Origin: Roseiarcus sp036513315
GTDB lineage: Bacteria; Pseudomonadota; Alphaproteobacteria; Rhizobiales; Beijerinckiaceae
Length of the DNA: 64,000 bases
Assembly (NCBI GenBank): GCA_036513315.1
Contig: DATBZF010000027.1
Location: 1 to 64,000 of the forward strand
Direction of reading: 5' to 3'
A program made the translations under genes and the position numbers. This document shows positions 26,828-35,244 of this stretch, one piece after another. Under the pieces are notes generated by a model. The model did no database searches. It saw nothing but the letters and a program-made list of their open reading frames with translations, and was not told the origin of the DNA. Each line of letters begins with the position of its first letter. Within the stretch, counting starts at the first letter, position 1.

Positions 26828-27115
26828 TCATTCGATAACTTTGGGCACCAGGAAGAAATCGTCCTCGGTGAGCGGCGCATTGGCGAGGACCAGGCTTTCA
26901 ATCTCGCCGTCGGTCACCACATCGGCGCGCATCGGCAGCTTCATCGGGATCACCGAAGTCATCGGCTCGACGTCAGTCACGTCAACCGCGCCGAGCTCTT
27001 CGACAAAGGACAGGATCGCGTTGAGTTCGCCCTCCAGATGAGGGACTTCCTCGTCGCTCACCGCGATGCGCGCGAGTTGCGCGATGCGGCGGACGATGGC
27101 CTGATCGACGGACAT
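26828..27115 (-). CDS. gatC: Amidotransferase subunit C
   Basis: The 95-residue GatC, which wraps around the GatA-GatB interface and stabilises the complex. It shows the family pattern VRRIAQLARIAVSDEEVPH, LNAILSFVEELGAVD and a C-terminal segment ending DDFFLVPKVIE. It is the first gene of the gatCAB operon and is transcribed divergently from ruvX, 106 bases away. Confidence 0.95.
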   Translation of the reverse strand: MSVDQAIVRRIAQLARIAVSDEEVPHLEGELNAILSFVEELGAVDVTDVEPMTSVIPMKLPMRADVVTDGEIESLVLANAPLTEDDFFLVPKVIE

Positions 27116-27221
27116 ATTCGCTCCAAGGCTCGCCAGATCGGCGATACCGGCCCCTATAGCATCGCGTGGTTTCGCGTTGCAACATATGGCGCGGCCGCGC
27201 AGCCCATGTTAGGGCGACGCC

Positions 27222-27716
27222 ATGGCATCCCCCCCGATCTCGCTGGAAACGCTGGCGACGCTGCTGCCGCGCCACGCACGATTGATCGGCGTCGATCTCG
27301 GCACGAAGACGATCGGCCTCGCGCTTTCCGATGTAGAACGCCGCATCGGCACGCCGCTTCTCACCATCGAGCGCAAGAAGTTCACAAATGATGCGCGGCA
27401 ATTGATCGCCGAAATCGCGCGCCATCAGGTCTTCGCATTGATCGTCGGCCTGCCGCTCAACATGGATGGCAGCGAAGGCCCGAGGGTGCAGGCGACGCGC
27501 GCGTTCCTGCGCAATTTTAGCGGTTTGAGCGCCACGCCATTCGCTTTCTGGGATGAGCGGCTGTCGACCGCCGCCGTCAATCGATCGCTGATCGAGCAGG
27601 ATGTGTCGCGCGCCAAGCGAGCCGCGGTGGTCGATCAGATGGCCGCCGCCTATATCCTGCAAGGCGCGCTCGACCGCCTCGCTGCGATCGGTGCGGCGGG
27701 CGCCAGATCGACGTAA
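27222..27716 (+). CDS. ruvX: Putative Holliday junction resolvase / pre-16S rRNA nuclease
   Basis: A 164-residue YqgF-family RNase H-like nuclease. The first catalytic Asp is in IGVDLGTKTIGLALSD, the Glu is in WDERLSTAAV, and the last Asp is in VVDQMAAAYILQ; GLPLNMDGSEGPR is the family loop. In E. coli the homologue matures the 16S rRNA 5' end. Its position next to gatC is common in this order. The stop is six bases from the convergent dprA stop. Confidence 0.94.
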   Translation: MASPPISLETLATLLPRHARLIGVDLGTKTIGLALSDVERRIGTPLLTIERKKFTNDARQLIAEIARHQVFALIVGLPLNMDGSEGPRVQATRAFLRNFSGLSATPFAFWDERLSTAAVNRSLIEQDVSRAKRAAVVDQMAAAYILQGALDRLAAIGAAGARST

Positions 27717-27722
27717 ACCTTA

Positions 27723-28949
27723 TTATTCGCGCTCGCCCGGCACGGCCAACGACACGCTGGCGTCGCCGGAATATTCCAGTCTGCCAGCCAGTTCGAGCTC
27801 CAGCAGGACAATCCGCACCTCCTGGATCGGCGCCTCGGCGACGCGAACCAGTGCGTCGAGCGAGATCGGCGAAGGGCTCAACAATTCGAGAACGCGTGCG
27901 TGGAGCGAGCCCGTGTCGCTCGGCATCGCAAGGTCAAGCGATGCCGGCGCACAATCGCCGGCAGCCTCAGGACGTGACGGTGCAGAAAAATCGGCGCCGG
28001 CGACGCCCTGCTCGTCCCAAAGCGAACCCTGCGGCCCCTCACGCAATATCGAAAACGGATCGCGCGCGCGCAACGGGTCAAGCACGGCCAGAACGTCTTC
28101 GACCCTGGCGCAGAGATTGGCGCCGTCGCGCAATAGATCGTTGGTTCCCTCCGCCCGCCGATCGAGCGGCGAGCCGGGAACAGCGAAGACTTCTCTGTTC
28201 TGTTCGGCCGCCAAACGCGCAGTGATCAGCGAGCCGGAGCCGCGCGCGGCTTCGACGATCACCGTTCCCAGCGCCATGCCCGACACGATCCGGTTGCGGC
28301 GCGGAAAGTCGCGGCCGCGCGGCTCCCATTCGACCGGCATTTCAGAAATCACCGCGCCGGTCTCGGCGATGCGGCCGAGCAACGGCGCCGCCTCCGGCGG
28401 ATAGATTCTGGCGTGGCCGCCAGCCAAAACGGCGATCGTGCCGATCTCCAGCGAAGCGGCATGGGCGCGCTGATCGATGCCGCGCGCCAGGCCCGAGACG
28501 ATGACATAGCCGGCCCGGCCAAGCCCGCGCGCGAGGCGCTCGGCGATGGTCAATCCGGCGCCCGAGGCGTTGCGCGAACCGACGATCGCCACCGCGGGCC
28601 GCCGCAAAATCTCGACGGCGCCGCGCAACGCGAGGATCGGCGGCGCGGAATCGATCTGGCGCAGCGCGGCGGGATAGTCGGGCTCGCCCGAAGCGACGAA
28701 GCGCACGCCGAGCCGGCGGGCCGCCGTCAGTTCGCGTTCGATTTCCTCCACGGTCGCGAGCCGGATCGGCTTGGCTGCGCCGCCGCGCCGCGCCAGATCC
28801 GGCAATGCCTTGAGCGCCGCGCCTGCGCTGCCGCAATTACGGATCAACGCGCGGAAAGTGCGGGGGCCGACGTTCTCGCTGCGGATCAGGCGGAGCCAGT
28901 CGAAGCGCTCGGAATCTTTGAGCCGGGTCGTCGGCGGCGCGGCAGCCAA
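27723..28949 (-). CDS. dprA: DNA-processing protein DprA
   Basis: A 408-residue single-strand DNA-binding protein that protects incoming DNA and loads RecA in transformation. The Rossmann-like domain carries AIVGSRNASGAG, VSGLARGIDQRAH, VLAGGHARIYP and FPRRNRIVSGMA. A C-terminal winged-helix-like region (SPISLDALVRVAEA) follows. There is no ATG near the domain start: AGAGGAG six bases before the TTG ending at 28949 makes that TTG the likely start, two bases beyond the plsY stop. It is the last gene of a pyrC'-plsY-dprA unit. comEC, another uptake gene, lies 15 kb away. Confidence 0.93.
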   Translation of the reverse strand: MAAAPPTTRLKDSERFDWLRLIRSENVGPRTFRALIRNCGSAGAALKALPDLARRGGAAKPIRLATVEEIERELTAARRLGVRFVASGEPDYPAALRQIDSAPPILALRGAVEILRRPAVAIVGSRNASGAGLTIAERLARGLGRAGYVIVSGLARGIDQRAHAASLEIGTIAVLAGGHARIYPPEAAPLLGRIAETGAVISEMPVEWEPRGRDFPRRNRIVSGMALGTVIVEAARGSGSLITARLAAEQNREVFAVPGSPLDRRAEGTNDLLRDGANLCARVEDVLAVLDPLRARDPFSILREGPQGSLWDEQGVAGADFSAPSRPEAAGDCAPASLDLAMPSDTGSLHARVLELLSPSPISLDALVRVAEAPIQEVRIVLLELELAGRLEYSGDASVSLAVPGERE

Positions 28950-28951
28950 AA

Positions 28952-29557
28952 TCAACTCCTCTGTCCGATCCGCGTCTCGGTTCCGTTCAACAGGCGCTCG
29001 ATATTGGCGCGATGCTTCATCCAGAGCAGCGCCGCGAGCAGCGCGAAGACGAGCCCCGCGTCGGGGCGTCCCAGCCAGAGATAAAACGCCAAAGGCGCAA
29101 GGACGCTGGCCCCCAATGCCGCCGCCGAGGAATAGCGCGTGAGCGCGGCGATGGCGAGCCAGGCGAGGGCGAAGACCAAAGCCACCGGCCAGGCGGTTCC
29201 GATAAGACAGCCCAGAAACGTCGCGACGCCCTTGCCGCCACGAAACGCGATCCAGACGGGAAAGAGATGACCGAAAAAGGCGCCGATAGCGGCGACGAGC
29301 GCCGCCTCGGCGCCAAAAAGGAAATGGGCGAGAACGACCGCGACCGTGCCCTTCAGTGCGTCGAGAACCAATGTCGCGGCGGCCAGATCCCTGCGTCCCG
29401 TGCGCAGCACATTGGTCGCGCCGATATTGCCCGACCCGATCGAACGCAAATCCGCCGTTCCCGCCAAACGCGTCAGCAGAAGGCCGAACGGAACGGAGCC
29501 GCATGCATAGCCGAGAACCAAACTCACGAAATCGTCTGGCCAAAAGGCGAAATGCAC
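28952..29557 (-). CDS. plsY: Acyl-phosphate glycerol-3-phosphate acyltransferase
   Basis: A 201-residue inner-membrane enzyme that moves an acyl group from acyl-phosphate to glycerol-3-phosphate, the first step of phospholipid synthesis. Motif 1 is GSVPFG, motif 2 is SGNIGATNVLRTG and motif 3 is AFRGGKGVAT; several hydrophobic helices surround them. The likely start is the GTG ending at 29557, preceded by GGGGGG; the nearby ATG at 29580 is out of frame. It is followed directly by dprA and preceded by pyrC' at 40 bases. Confidence 0.95.
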   Translation of the reverse strand: MHFAFWPDDFVSLVLGYACGSVPFGLLLTRLAGTADLRSIGSGNIGATNVLRTGRRDLAAATLVLDALKGTVAVVLAHFLFGAEAALVAAIGAFFGHLFPVWIAFRGGKGVATFLGCLIGTAWPVALVFALAWLAIAALTRYSSAAALGASVLAPLAFYLWLGRPDAGLVFALLAALLWMKHRANIERLLNGTETRIGQRS

Positions 29558-29597
29558 CGGCGGACCCCCCGAGGATTCATGGTGAATGGGCGACAAA

Positions 29598-30890
29598 CTA
29601 TTCGTGCGCGACCTTGCCGGCAACAAGGGTCAATTTCACCCGCCCCTCCATCCGCGCTTCGTCGAATGGCGTATTGCGGCAGCGCGAATGCAGCGTAGCG
29701 GGATCGAGAATATAGGGCTCGTCGGGATCGAAGCGAATGAGATCGGCGCGCGCGCCCAGAGCGAGCCTGCCGCCCGGCAGCCCGAGAATTTCCGCCGGAC
29801 GCGTCGACATCGCCCGCAGCATGCGCGCCAGACTGATCTGGCCCGCCGACACAAGCCGCAGGCTGGCCGAAAGCATCGTCTCGAGGCCGATCGCGCCGGC
29901 TTCCGCCTCCGCGAAAGGCAGCCGCTTGGTCTCGACATCCTGCGGATCGTGATCTGAAACCACGACGTCGATGGTTCCCTCAGCCAGCGCCTCGACCAAG
30001 GTGAGCCGTTCTTCCTCAGCCCGCAGCGGCGGGCTGAGCTTGAGGAAGGTCCGGTAATCTCCAACGTCGATCTCGTTCAGCGTCAGATGATTGATCGACA
30101 CGCCGCAGGTGACGGCGAGGCCGGATTCCTTGGCCCGCCGCATCGCTGCAACCGATAGCGAATTGCTTGCGAACATGGCGTGATAACGCGCGCCGGTCAG
30201 CCCGATCAGCCGGAGGTCGCGGTCGAGCATGATGGTTTCCGCCTCGCGCGGCACGCCCGGCAGGCCAAGCCGGCTTGCGCGTTCGCCTTCGGCCATCACG
30301 CCTTCGCCCACCAGGTCGCGATCCTCGCAAACATGCATGACGAGCGCGCCGAAATCGCGCGCATAGGTCAGCGCGCGGCGCATCACCTGGGCGTTGGCGA
30401 TGGAGCGGCGACCATCGGAAAAAGCGACCGCGCCGGCTTCCGCCAGCAACCCGATCTCGGCGATCTCGCGCCCCTCAAGGCCCTTGGTCAAGGCGGCGCA
30501 GGGCAGAATGCGGACCTTGGCGGTGTCGCGGGCGCGACGCAGGATGAAGTCGACCACCGCCGGCTCGTCGACGGCCGGGCTGGTGTCGGGCCGCGCCACC
30601 ACCGTGGTGACCCCGCCCGCCGCCGCGGCGGCGCTGGCGGTGGCGATCGTCTCGCGATGCTCGGCCCCGGGCTCGCCGATGAAAGCGCGCATGTCGATGA
30701 GGCCGGGCGCGACGACATCGCCGGCGCAATCGACAATGCGCGACTCCGCCGGCGCCGAATCCCCGGTGACCGCGCCGCCGAGCCCGGCGATGAGCCCGCC
30801 GATGATCAGAACGCCGCCATTCGTCTCCACGCCCGAGGCTGGGTCGACGAGACGGGCGTTAATGAGGGCGCAAGGGCGATTGTCGGTCAC
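29598..30890 (-). CDS. pyrC: Dihydroorotase-like protein without the HxH metal motif (PyrC')
   Basis: A 430-residue amidohydrolase-fold protein in the position of pyrC. The canonical metal-binding DxHxH reads D66-M-R-A-F70, so both histidines are gone; the usual HH of the later motif reads NH in SINHLTLNE. GLIDMR, GGVTTVVARPDTSP and SDHDPQDVETKRLPF otherwise match alphaproteobacterial PyrC. In Pseudomonas an inactive PyrC' is needed to assemble aspartate carbamoyltransferase, and this is the likely role. An active dihydroorotase should then exist elsewhere. The start is the GTG ending at 30890 (GGAG upstream). pyrB is not adjacent: it lies 3.2 kb away. Confidence 0.88.
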   Translation of the reverse strand: MTDNRPCALINARLVDPASGVETNGGVLIIGGLIAGLGGAVTGDSAPAESRIVDCAGDVVAPGLIDMRAFIGEPGAEHRETIATASAAAAAGGVTTVVARPDTSPAVDEPAVVDFILRRARDTAKVRILPCAALTKGLEGREIAEIGLLAEAGAVAFSDGRRSIANAQVMRRALTYARDFGALVMHVCEDRDLVGEGVMAEGERASRLGLPGVPREAETIMLDRDLRLIGLTGARYHAMFASNSLSVAAMRRAKESGLAVTCGVSINHLTLNEIDVGDYRTFLKLSPPLRAEEERLTLVEALAEGTIDVVVSDHDPQDVETKRLPFAEAEAGAIGLETMLSASLRLVSAGQISLARMLRAMSTRPAEILGLPGGRLALGARADLIRFDPDEPYILDPATLHSRCRNTPFDEARMEGRVKLTLVAGKVAHE

Positions 30891-31045
30891 GAAGGCTCCG
30901 ATAGCTTGCGCATGGACGAAGCGCAACCATATCAACATTTCCAAATTGAATTTGTAGACCCGCCGCCGCATTCTTGTCGGGCCATTTTCGGGTTAAGGTG
31001 TTAGTCGTTTGGTCCGCGTCTTTCCCTCAGGCCACCTGGACTTTC

Positions 31046-32272
31046 ATGTCTCGCGCTCTCCTCGTTCACGCCGCCGCCGAACTGGCCGCCATCCGCGAGG
31101 CCGGACTCTGGAAACGCGAGCGGGCGATCGCCTCGCCGCAGGGTGGCAGCGTCGTCGTCGCGGAAGACGTTCCGCCCGGCGCTGGCGGCCACAACAGCGG
31201 CGGCGTCGAACTCCTCAATCTTTGCGCCAACAACTACCTTGGCCTCGCCGATCATCCCCGCCTGATCGCGGCCGCCAAAGCCGCGCTGGACAGCCATGGT
31301 TTCGGCATGGCGTCGGTGCGGTTCATTTGCGGCACGCAGGATCTTCACCTGGCGCTGGAACAGAAGCTCGCGGCGTTTCTGCGCATGGATGACGCGATCC
31401 TCTTCTCCTCTTGTTTCGACGCCAACGGCGGCGTGTTCGAAGCGCTGCTCGGCGCCGAGGACGCGATCATTTCCGACGCGCTGAACCATGCGTCGATCAT
31501 CGACGGCGTCAGGCTCTGCAAGGCGCGCCGCCTGCGCTATTCCAACAACGACATGGGCGAGCTCGAGGCGCGGCTGATCGAAGCCAAAGACGCGCGTTCG
31601 CGGCTGATTGTCACCGACGGCGTTTTCTCAATGGACGGCATCATCGCCAATCTCGCCGCGATCTGCGACATCGCCGAACGGCATGATGCGCTCGTCATGG
31701 TCGACGACAGCCATGCAGTCGGCTTCATCGGCGCGCGCGGCGCGGGAACGCCGGAGCGTTGCGGCGTCGAAGGGCGCGTACATCTGATCAGCGGGACTTT
31801 GGGCAAGGCCCTGGGCGGCGCCTCGGGCGGCTATATCGCTGGACCTAAGCCATTTGTCGATCTTCTGCGCCAACGCGCGCGGCCCTATCTCTTCTCCAAC
31901 GCGCTCGCCCCCTCGATCACGGCGGCGACGATCGAGGCGCTCGAACTGGTCGCGACATCGGCGGACTTACGCGAAAACCTCACCCGCAACGCCGCCTATT
32001 TCCGCAAGGGCTTGACGGCGGCAGGCTTCTCGCTGACGCCGGGCGAACACCCGATCATCCCGGTGATGATCGGCGATGCGGCGGCGGCGGCGCGGCTGGC
32101 GGGTGAATTGCAGCGGCGCGGCGTCTATGTCACCGCCTTTTCCTATCCGGTCGTGCCGCACGGCAAGGCGCGGATACGAACCCAGATGAACGCCGCCCAT
32201 TCGCTCGCTGATCTCGACCGCGCCATCGCCGCTTTCGCTTCGGCTGGTCACGCGGTCGGCCTCATCCCCTGA
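31046..32272 (+). CDS. kbl: Glycine C-acetyltransferase (2-amino-3-ketobutyrate CoA ligase)
   Basis: A 408-residue PLP enzyme that splits 2-amino-3-oxobutyrate with CoA into glycine and acetyl-CoA, the second step of threonine breakdown. It has LCANNYLGLADHP, SVRFICGTQDLH, DDSHAVGFIG and the PLP lysine in SGTLGKALGGASGG. The ATG at 31046 is chosen because the family N-terminus follows; the frame extends 24 codons upstream. tdh follows at 30 bases and supplies its substrate, so the two form an operon. They face away from pyrC'. Confidence 0.95.
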   Translation: MSRALLVHAAAELAAIREAGLWKRERAIASPQGGSVVVAEDVPPGAGGHNSGGVELLNLCANNYLGLADHPRLIAAAKAALDSHGFGMASVRFICGTQDLHLALEQKLAAFLRMDDAILFSSCFDANGGVFEALLGAEDAIISDALNHASIIDGVRLCKARRLRYSNNDMGELEARLIEAKDARSRLIVTDGVFSMDGIIANLAAICDIAERHDALVMVDDSHAVGFIGARGAGTPERCGVEGRVHLISGTLGKALGGASGGYIAGPKPFVDLLRQRARPYLFSNALAPSITAATIEALELVATSADLRENLTRNAAYFRKGLTAAGFSLTPGEHPIIPVMIGDAAAAARLAGELQRRGVYVTAFSYPVVPHGKARIRTQMNAAHSLADLDRAIAAFASAGHAVGLIP

Positions 32273-32302
32273 CCGCCGCCGCTCCAAGGAAGAATTCGCG
32301 CC

Positions 32303-33331
32303 ATGAAATCACTGGTCAAAGCAAAGTCAGAGCGCGGCCTTTGGCGAGAGGAGACGCCGCGACCCGAATTCGGCCCGAACGACGTGCTGATCAAGGTGAA
32401 GAAAGCTGCGATCTGTGGCACCGATCTTCATATTTACAATTGGGACAAATGGGCGGCGCGCACGATTCCTGTGCCAATGGTGGTCGGCCACGAATATCTC
32501 GGCGTGATCGAAGCGGTTGGCCGCGACGTAACGGCGCTGAAGGTCGGCCAGCGCGTTTCCGGCGAGGGGCATATCGTCTGCGGCTTCTGCCGCAATTGCC
32601 GCGCCGGGCGCGGCCATCTCTGCCGCAATACTCTCGGCGTTGGCGTCAATCGACCGGGCGCCTTCGCCGATTACGTCGCCATCCCCGCCTCCAACGCCTA
32701 TCTCATCCCGGACTCGATCCCCGACGAAATCGCCGCCATCCTCGATCCGCTCGGCAATGCCGTGCACACCGCTTTGTCGTTCGATCTGGTCGGCGAGGAT
32801 GTGCTGATCACCGGCGCGGGTCCGATTGGCCTGATGGCGATCGCCATCTGCCGCCATGTCGGCGCCCGCAATATCGTCATCACCGACGTCAATGATTATC
32901 GTCTGGATTTGGCCAGGAAAATGGGCGCCACCCGCGCCGTACGCGCCGATCGTCAGACGCTTCGAGCAGTGATGGACGAGATCGACATGCACGAGGGCTT
33001 CGACGTCGGGCTTGAAATGTCGGGCAATCCAAGGGCTTTGCGCGACATGATCGGCTCGATGAACAATGGCGCCAAGGTCGCCCTGCTCGGCATCCTCGCC
33101 GACGAGGCGGCGATCGACTGGAACCAAGTCATTTTCAAAGGCCTGACGCTCAAGGGCATCTATGGCCGCGAAATGTATGAGACCTGGTACAAGATGCTCG
33201 CCATGCTGCAAAGCGGGCTCGATGTGACGCCGGTGATCACCCATCGCCTGCCGATGGCGGAATATGAGAAGGGCTTCGCCGCATTGAACGCCGGACAGGC
33301 CTGCAAAGTGGTGCTCGATTTCAACGCGTGA
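32303..33331 (+). CDS. tdh: L-threonine 3-dehydrogenase
   Basis: A 342-residue zinc-dependent medium-chain dehydrogenase oxidising L-threonine with NAD to 2-amino-3-oxobutyrate. The catalytic zinc site includes ICGTDLHIYNWDKW and VVGHEYLGVIE; the structural zinc site is the four-Cys CGFCRNCRAGRGHLC. The cofactor loop is ITGAGPIGLMA. With kbl it converts threonine to glycine and acetyl-CoA. A TA-repeat tract follows directly. Confidence 0.96.
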   Translation: MKSLVKAKSERGLWREETPRPEFGPNDVLIKVKKAAICGTDLHIYNWDKWAARTIPVPMVVGHEYLGVIEAVGRDVTALKVGQRVSGEGHIVCGFCRNCRAGRGHLCRNTLGVGVNRPGAFADYVAIPASNAYLIPDSIPDEIAAILDPLGNAVHTALSFDLVGEDVLITGAGPIGLMAIAICRHVGARNIVITDVNDYRLDLARKMGATRAVRADRQTLRAVMDEIDMHEGFDVGLEMSGNPRALRDMIGSMNNGAKVALLGILADEAAIDWNQVIFKGLTLKGIYGREMYETWYKMLAMLQSGLDVTPVITHRLPMAEYEKGFAALNAGQACKVVLDFNA

Positions 33332-33340
33332 TTCGGCGCC

Positions 33341-33354
33341 TATATATATATAAA
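33341..33354. repeat. TA dinucleotide tract
   Basis: Six consecutive TA units followed by AAA, standing out in GC-rich DNA just after the tdh stop. It may help open a promoter for the toxin-antitoxin genes downstream or mark a junction of inserted DNA. Confidence 0.6.
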
Positions 33355-33443
33355 GACTCGATCAAGAATCGTTCCGGCTGGTCGACAGCAACGGCTAAGC
33401 GACACTGCGGCAATCCGAATCAGCTTGCGTTCCGGAAAGAAAA

Positions 33444-33465
33444 TTCCTTGTAAGGAAAATCCTTA
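33444..33465 (+). promoter_or_regulatory. Overlapping palindromes, likely antitoxin operator
   Basis: TTCCTT-GT-AAGGAA (33444-33457) overlaps TAAGGA-AAA-TCCTTA (33451-33465). Both are perfect. The block ends ten bases before the antitoxin ATG, the usual place for an autoregulatory site of a MazE/AbrB-type antitoxin, where toxin-antitoxin complexes bind cooperatively. Confidence 0.65.
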
Positions 33466-33475
33466 CGAGACTCGC

Positions 33476-33691
33476 ATGATCACCAGCAAGTTGACCACTA
33501 AAGGTCAAACGACGATTCCGCAGCCCGTCCGAGCCGCGCTCCGGCTTAGGGGAGGCGATGAGTTGGCTTACGTCATTGAAAATGGATGGGCGATCCTTAT
33601 GAAAGCGCGAGCCGAGCCGATCGACGATCCATTCGGCCCCTTCACCGAATGGGATAGTGACGCCGATCGGAAGGCTTATGCCAAGCTTTAA
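33476..33691 (+). CDS. AbrB/MazE-type (PrlF-like) antitoxin
   Basis: A 71-residue swapped-hairpin DNA-binding protein. The AbrB-like domain is ITSKLTTKGQTTIPQPVRAA with LRGGDELAYVIENG. The acidic tail (IDDPFGPFTEWDSDADRKAY) is the part expected to bind and block the toxin. It should repress its own operon through the palindromes just upstream. The ATG at 33476 is chosen since the frame upstream runs through the operator. It overlaps the toxin gene by 14 bases. The adjacent pair sits between tdh and pyrB, consistent with acquisition by transfer. Confidence 0.85.
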   Translation: MITSKLTTKGQTTIPQPVRAALRLRGGDELAYVIENGWAILMKARAEPIDDPFGPFTEWDSDADRKAYAKL

Positions 33692-34019
33692 ACAAGGCGA
33701 TATGGTTCGGGTACCATTCCCCTACACGAATCGTTCGACGCGCCAACATCGACCGGCGCTCGTCGTGTCTGCTGGCGGCATCGGCGAAAGCGAAGAGCTG
33801 TTGTGGGTAGCAATGATCACGAGCGTCGAAAACCGGGCGTGGCCCGGCGATGTGTCGCTTGGCAAACGCTATGGCGAAGCGGGATTGCCAGCGCCATCCG
33901 TGATCCGGCCTTGTAAAATTGCCACGATCGAAGCCCACCACGCCGAGCCGCTCGGACGGATCAAGCCGCCTCTGATGGCCGAGGTCATGATTGCCTTACG
34001 TAAATATCTCGGACTCTGA
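33678..34019 (+). CDS. PemK/MazF family toxin
   Basis: A 113-residue toxin of the MazF/PemK fold, expected to be a ribosome-independent endoribonuclease cutting specific mRNA sequences. The N-terminal FKQGDMVRVPFPYTN and RQHRPALVVS match the family core; AMITSVENRAWPGDV, LPAPSVIRPCKIATI and MIALRKYLGL complete it. It begins within the antitoxin gene, so the pair is translationally coupled. Key basic and Ser/Thr residues of the RNA site appear retained, so it is probably active. Cleavage specificity is unknown. Confidence 0.86.
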   Translation: MPSFKQGDMVRVPFPYTNRSTRQHRPALVVSAGGIGESEELLWVAMITSVENRAWPGDVSLGKRYGEAGLPAPSVIRPCKIATIEAHHAEPLGRIKPPLMAEVMIALRKYLGL

Positions 34020-34082
34020 GAAAAGTGCGCTTTCGATAAGGAACGCGTTCTTAGATCGTTAGTCGCGGCGCCCGTCCGCGCC

Positions 34083-35033
34083 TCACCCGTTCGGCAAATG
34101 CTGCGCCAGCGCCTCAAGCACCGCCATGCGCACGGCCACGCCCATCTCGACCTGTTCGCGGATCAGCGACTGAGCGCCGTCGGCAACGAGGGAATCGATC
34201 TCGACGCCGCGATTCATCGGGCCAGGATGCATGACCAAAGCGTCGGGCTTGGCCCAGCGCAACTTCTCCTCATCGAGCCCGAAATAGCGGAAATATTCCT
34301 TGGTCGAAGGCACAAAGGCGCCGTTCATGCGCTCGCGCTGCAGACGCAACATCATCACAATATCGGCGCCGGCCAGCCCGGCGCGCATGTCGCGGAACAC
34401 TTCGACACCCATATGCTCGATACCCGGCGGCAGCAGCGTCGAAGGGCCGACGACGCGCACGCGCGCCCCCAAGGCGCCCAGCAGCAGAATGTTCGAGCGC
34501 GCGACGCGCGAGTGCAATATGTCGCCGCAAATCGCCACGACCAGCCCCTCGATGCGCCCCTTGTTGCGGCGGATCGTCAACGCGTCGAGGAGAGCCTGGG
34601 TCGGATGCTCATGGGCGCCGTCGCCGGCGTTGATGACCGAGCAATCGACCTTGCGCGCGAGCAGATGGACGGCGCCCGCCTGGTGATGGCGCACCACGAT
34701 AATGTCGGGCCGCATGGCGTTGAGCGTTGCCGCCGTGTCGATCAGCGTCTCGCCCTTTTTGACGCTGGAATTGGCGGTCGACATGTTCATCACATCGGCG
34801 CCGAGCCGCTTGCCGGCGAGTTCGAACGAGGATTGCGTCCGGGTCGAGACTTCGAAGAACAGGTTGATCTGTGTGCGCCCGCGCAGCGTCGTGCGCTTCT
34901 TCTCGACCTGTCGCGAAATCTCAACGGCGGAGTCCGCCAGATCGAGCAGAGCGACGATTTCCAGGGACGACAGACCTTCGATGCCGAGCAGATGGCGTTG
35001 CGAGAAAATCGGCTTTTGCAGCGTGGCTTGCAT
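34083..35033 (-). CDS. pyrB: Aspartate carbamoyltransferase catalytic subunit
   Basis: A 316-residue ATCase that condenses carbamoyl phosphate and aspartate in pyrimidine synthesis. The phosphate-binding motif is FEVSTRTQSSFE; VRHHQAG, DGAHEHPTQALLDAL, ICGDILHSRVARSN and HPGPMNRGVEI are all present. The start is most likely the ATG ending at 35033; a TTG nine bases upstream is possible. In many relatives pyrB is directly followed by pyrC'. Here a 3.2-kb block of kbl, tdh and a toxin-antitoxin pair, on the other strand, lies between. It is divergent from topA. Confidence 0.96.
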   Translation of the reverse strand: MQATLQKPIFSQRHLLGIEGLSSLEIVALLDLADSAVEISRQVEKKRTTLRGRTQINLFFEVSTRTQSSFELAGKRLGADVMNMSTANSSVKKGETLIDTAATLNAMRPDIIVVRHHQAGAVHLLARKVDCSVINAGDGAHEHPTQALLDALTIRRNKGRIEGLVVAICGDILHSRVARSNILLLGALGARVRVVGPSTLLPPGIEHMGVEVFRDMRAGLAGADIVMMLRLQRERMNGAFVPSTKEYFRYFGLDEEKLRWAKPDALVMHPGPMNRGVEIDSLVADGAQSLIREQVEMGVAVRMAVLEALAQHLPNG

Positions 35034-35244
35034 CAGAGACAAAGCCTATAGGCCCTCGCTCGCGAAGGGGCAAGACGGCGCGCCTTTGGGCGAAGCCCTT
35101 GACGCCCTCGCTTTGCCCACCATTTGACACGCGGCCCGCGCTCCACCATTTTCCGCGCCCTGTTCGGCCCCCCGGGGTCAAGGCATTTTCGCGGCCGAGC
35201 GCCCTTTCAAGGTAAACGCCAACCGCGTCCGAGGATAATTTCGC

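Noticed and set aside
28950..29543. N-terminal extension of dprA over plsY
   Set aside because: The open frame continues upstream, but it is the shadow of plsY; the AGAGGAG-TTG signal and family length set the dprA start at 28949.
29598..30890. Calling pyrC' a pseudogene because catalytic residues are missing
   Set aside because: The frame is full length and well conserved, and related alphaproteobacterial PyrC proteins share the altered motif; a structural role is more likely.
33341..33354. TA tract as part of a CRISPR or transposon target
   Set aside because: There are no repeat-spacer units, no terminal inverted repeats and no transposase nearby.
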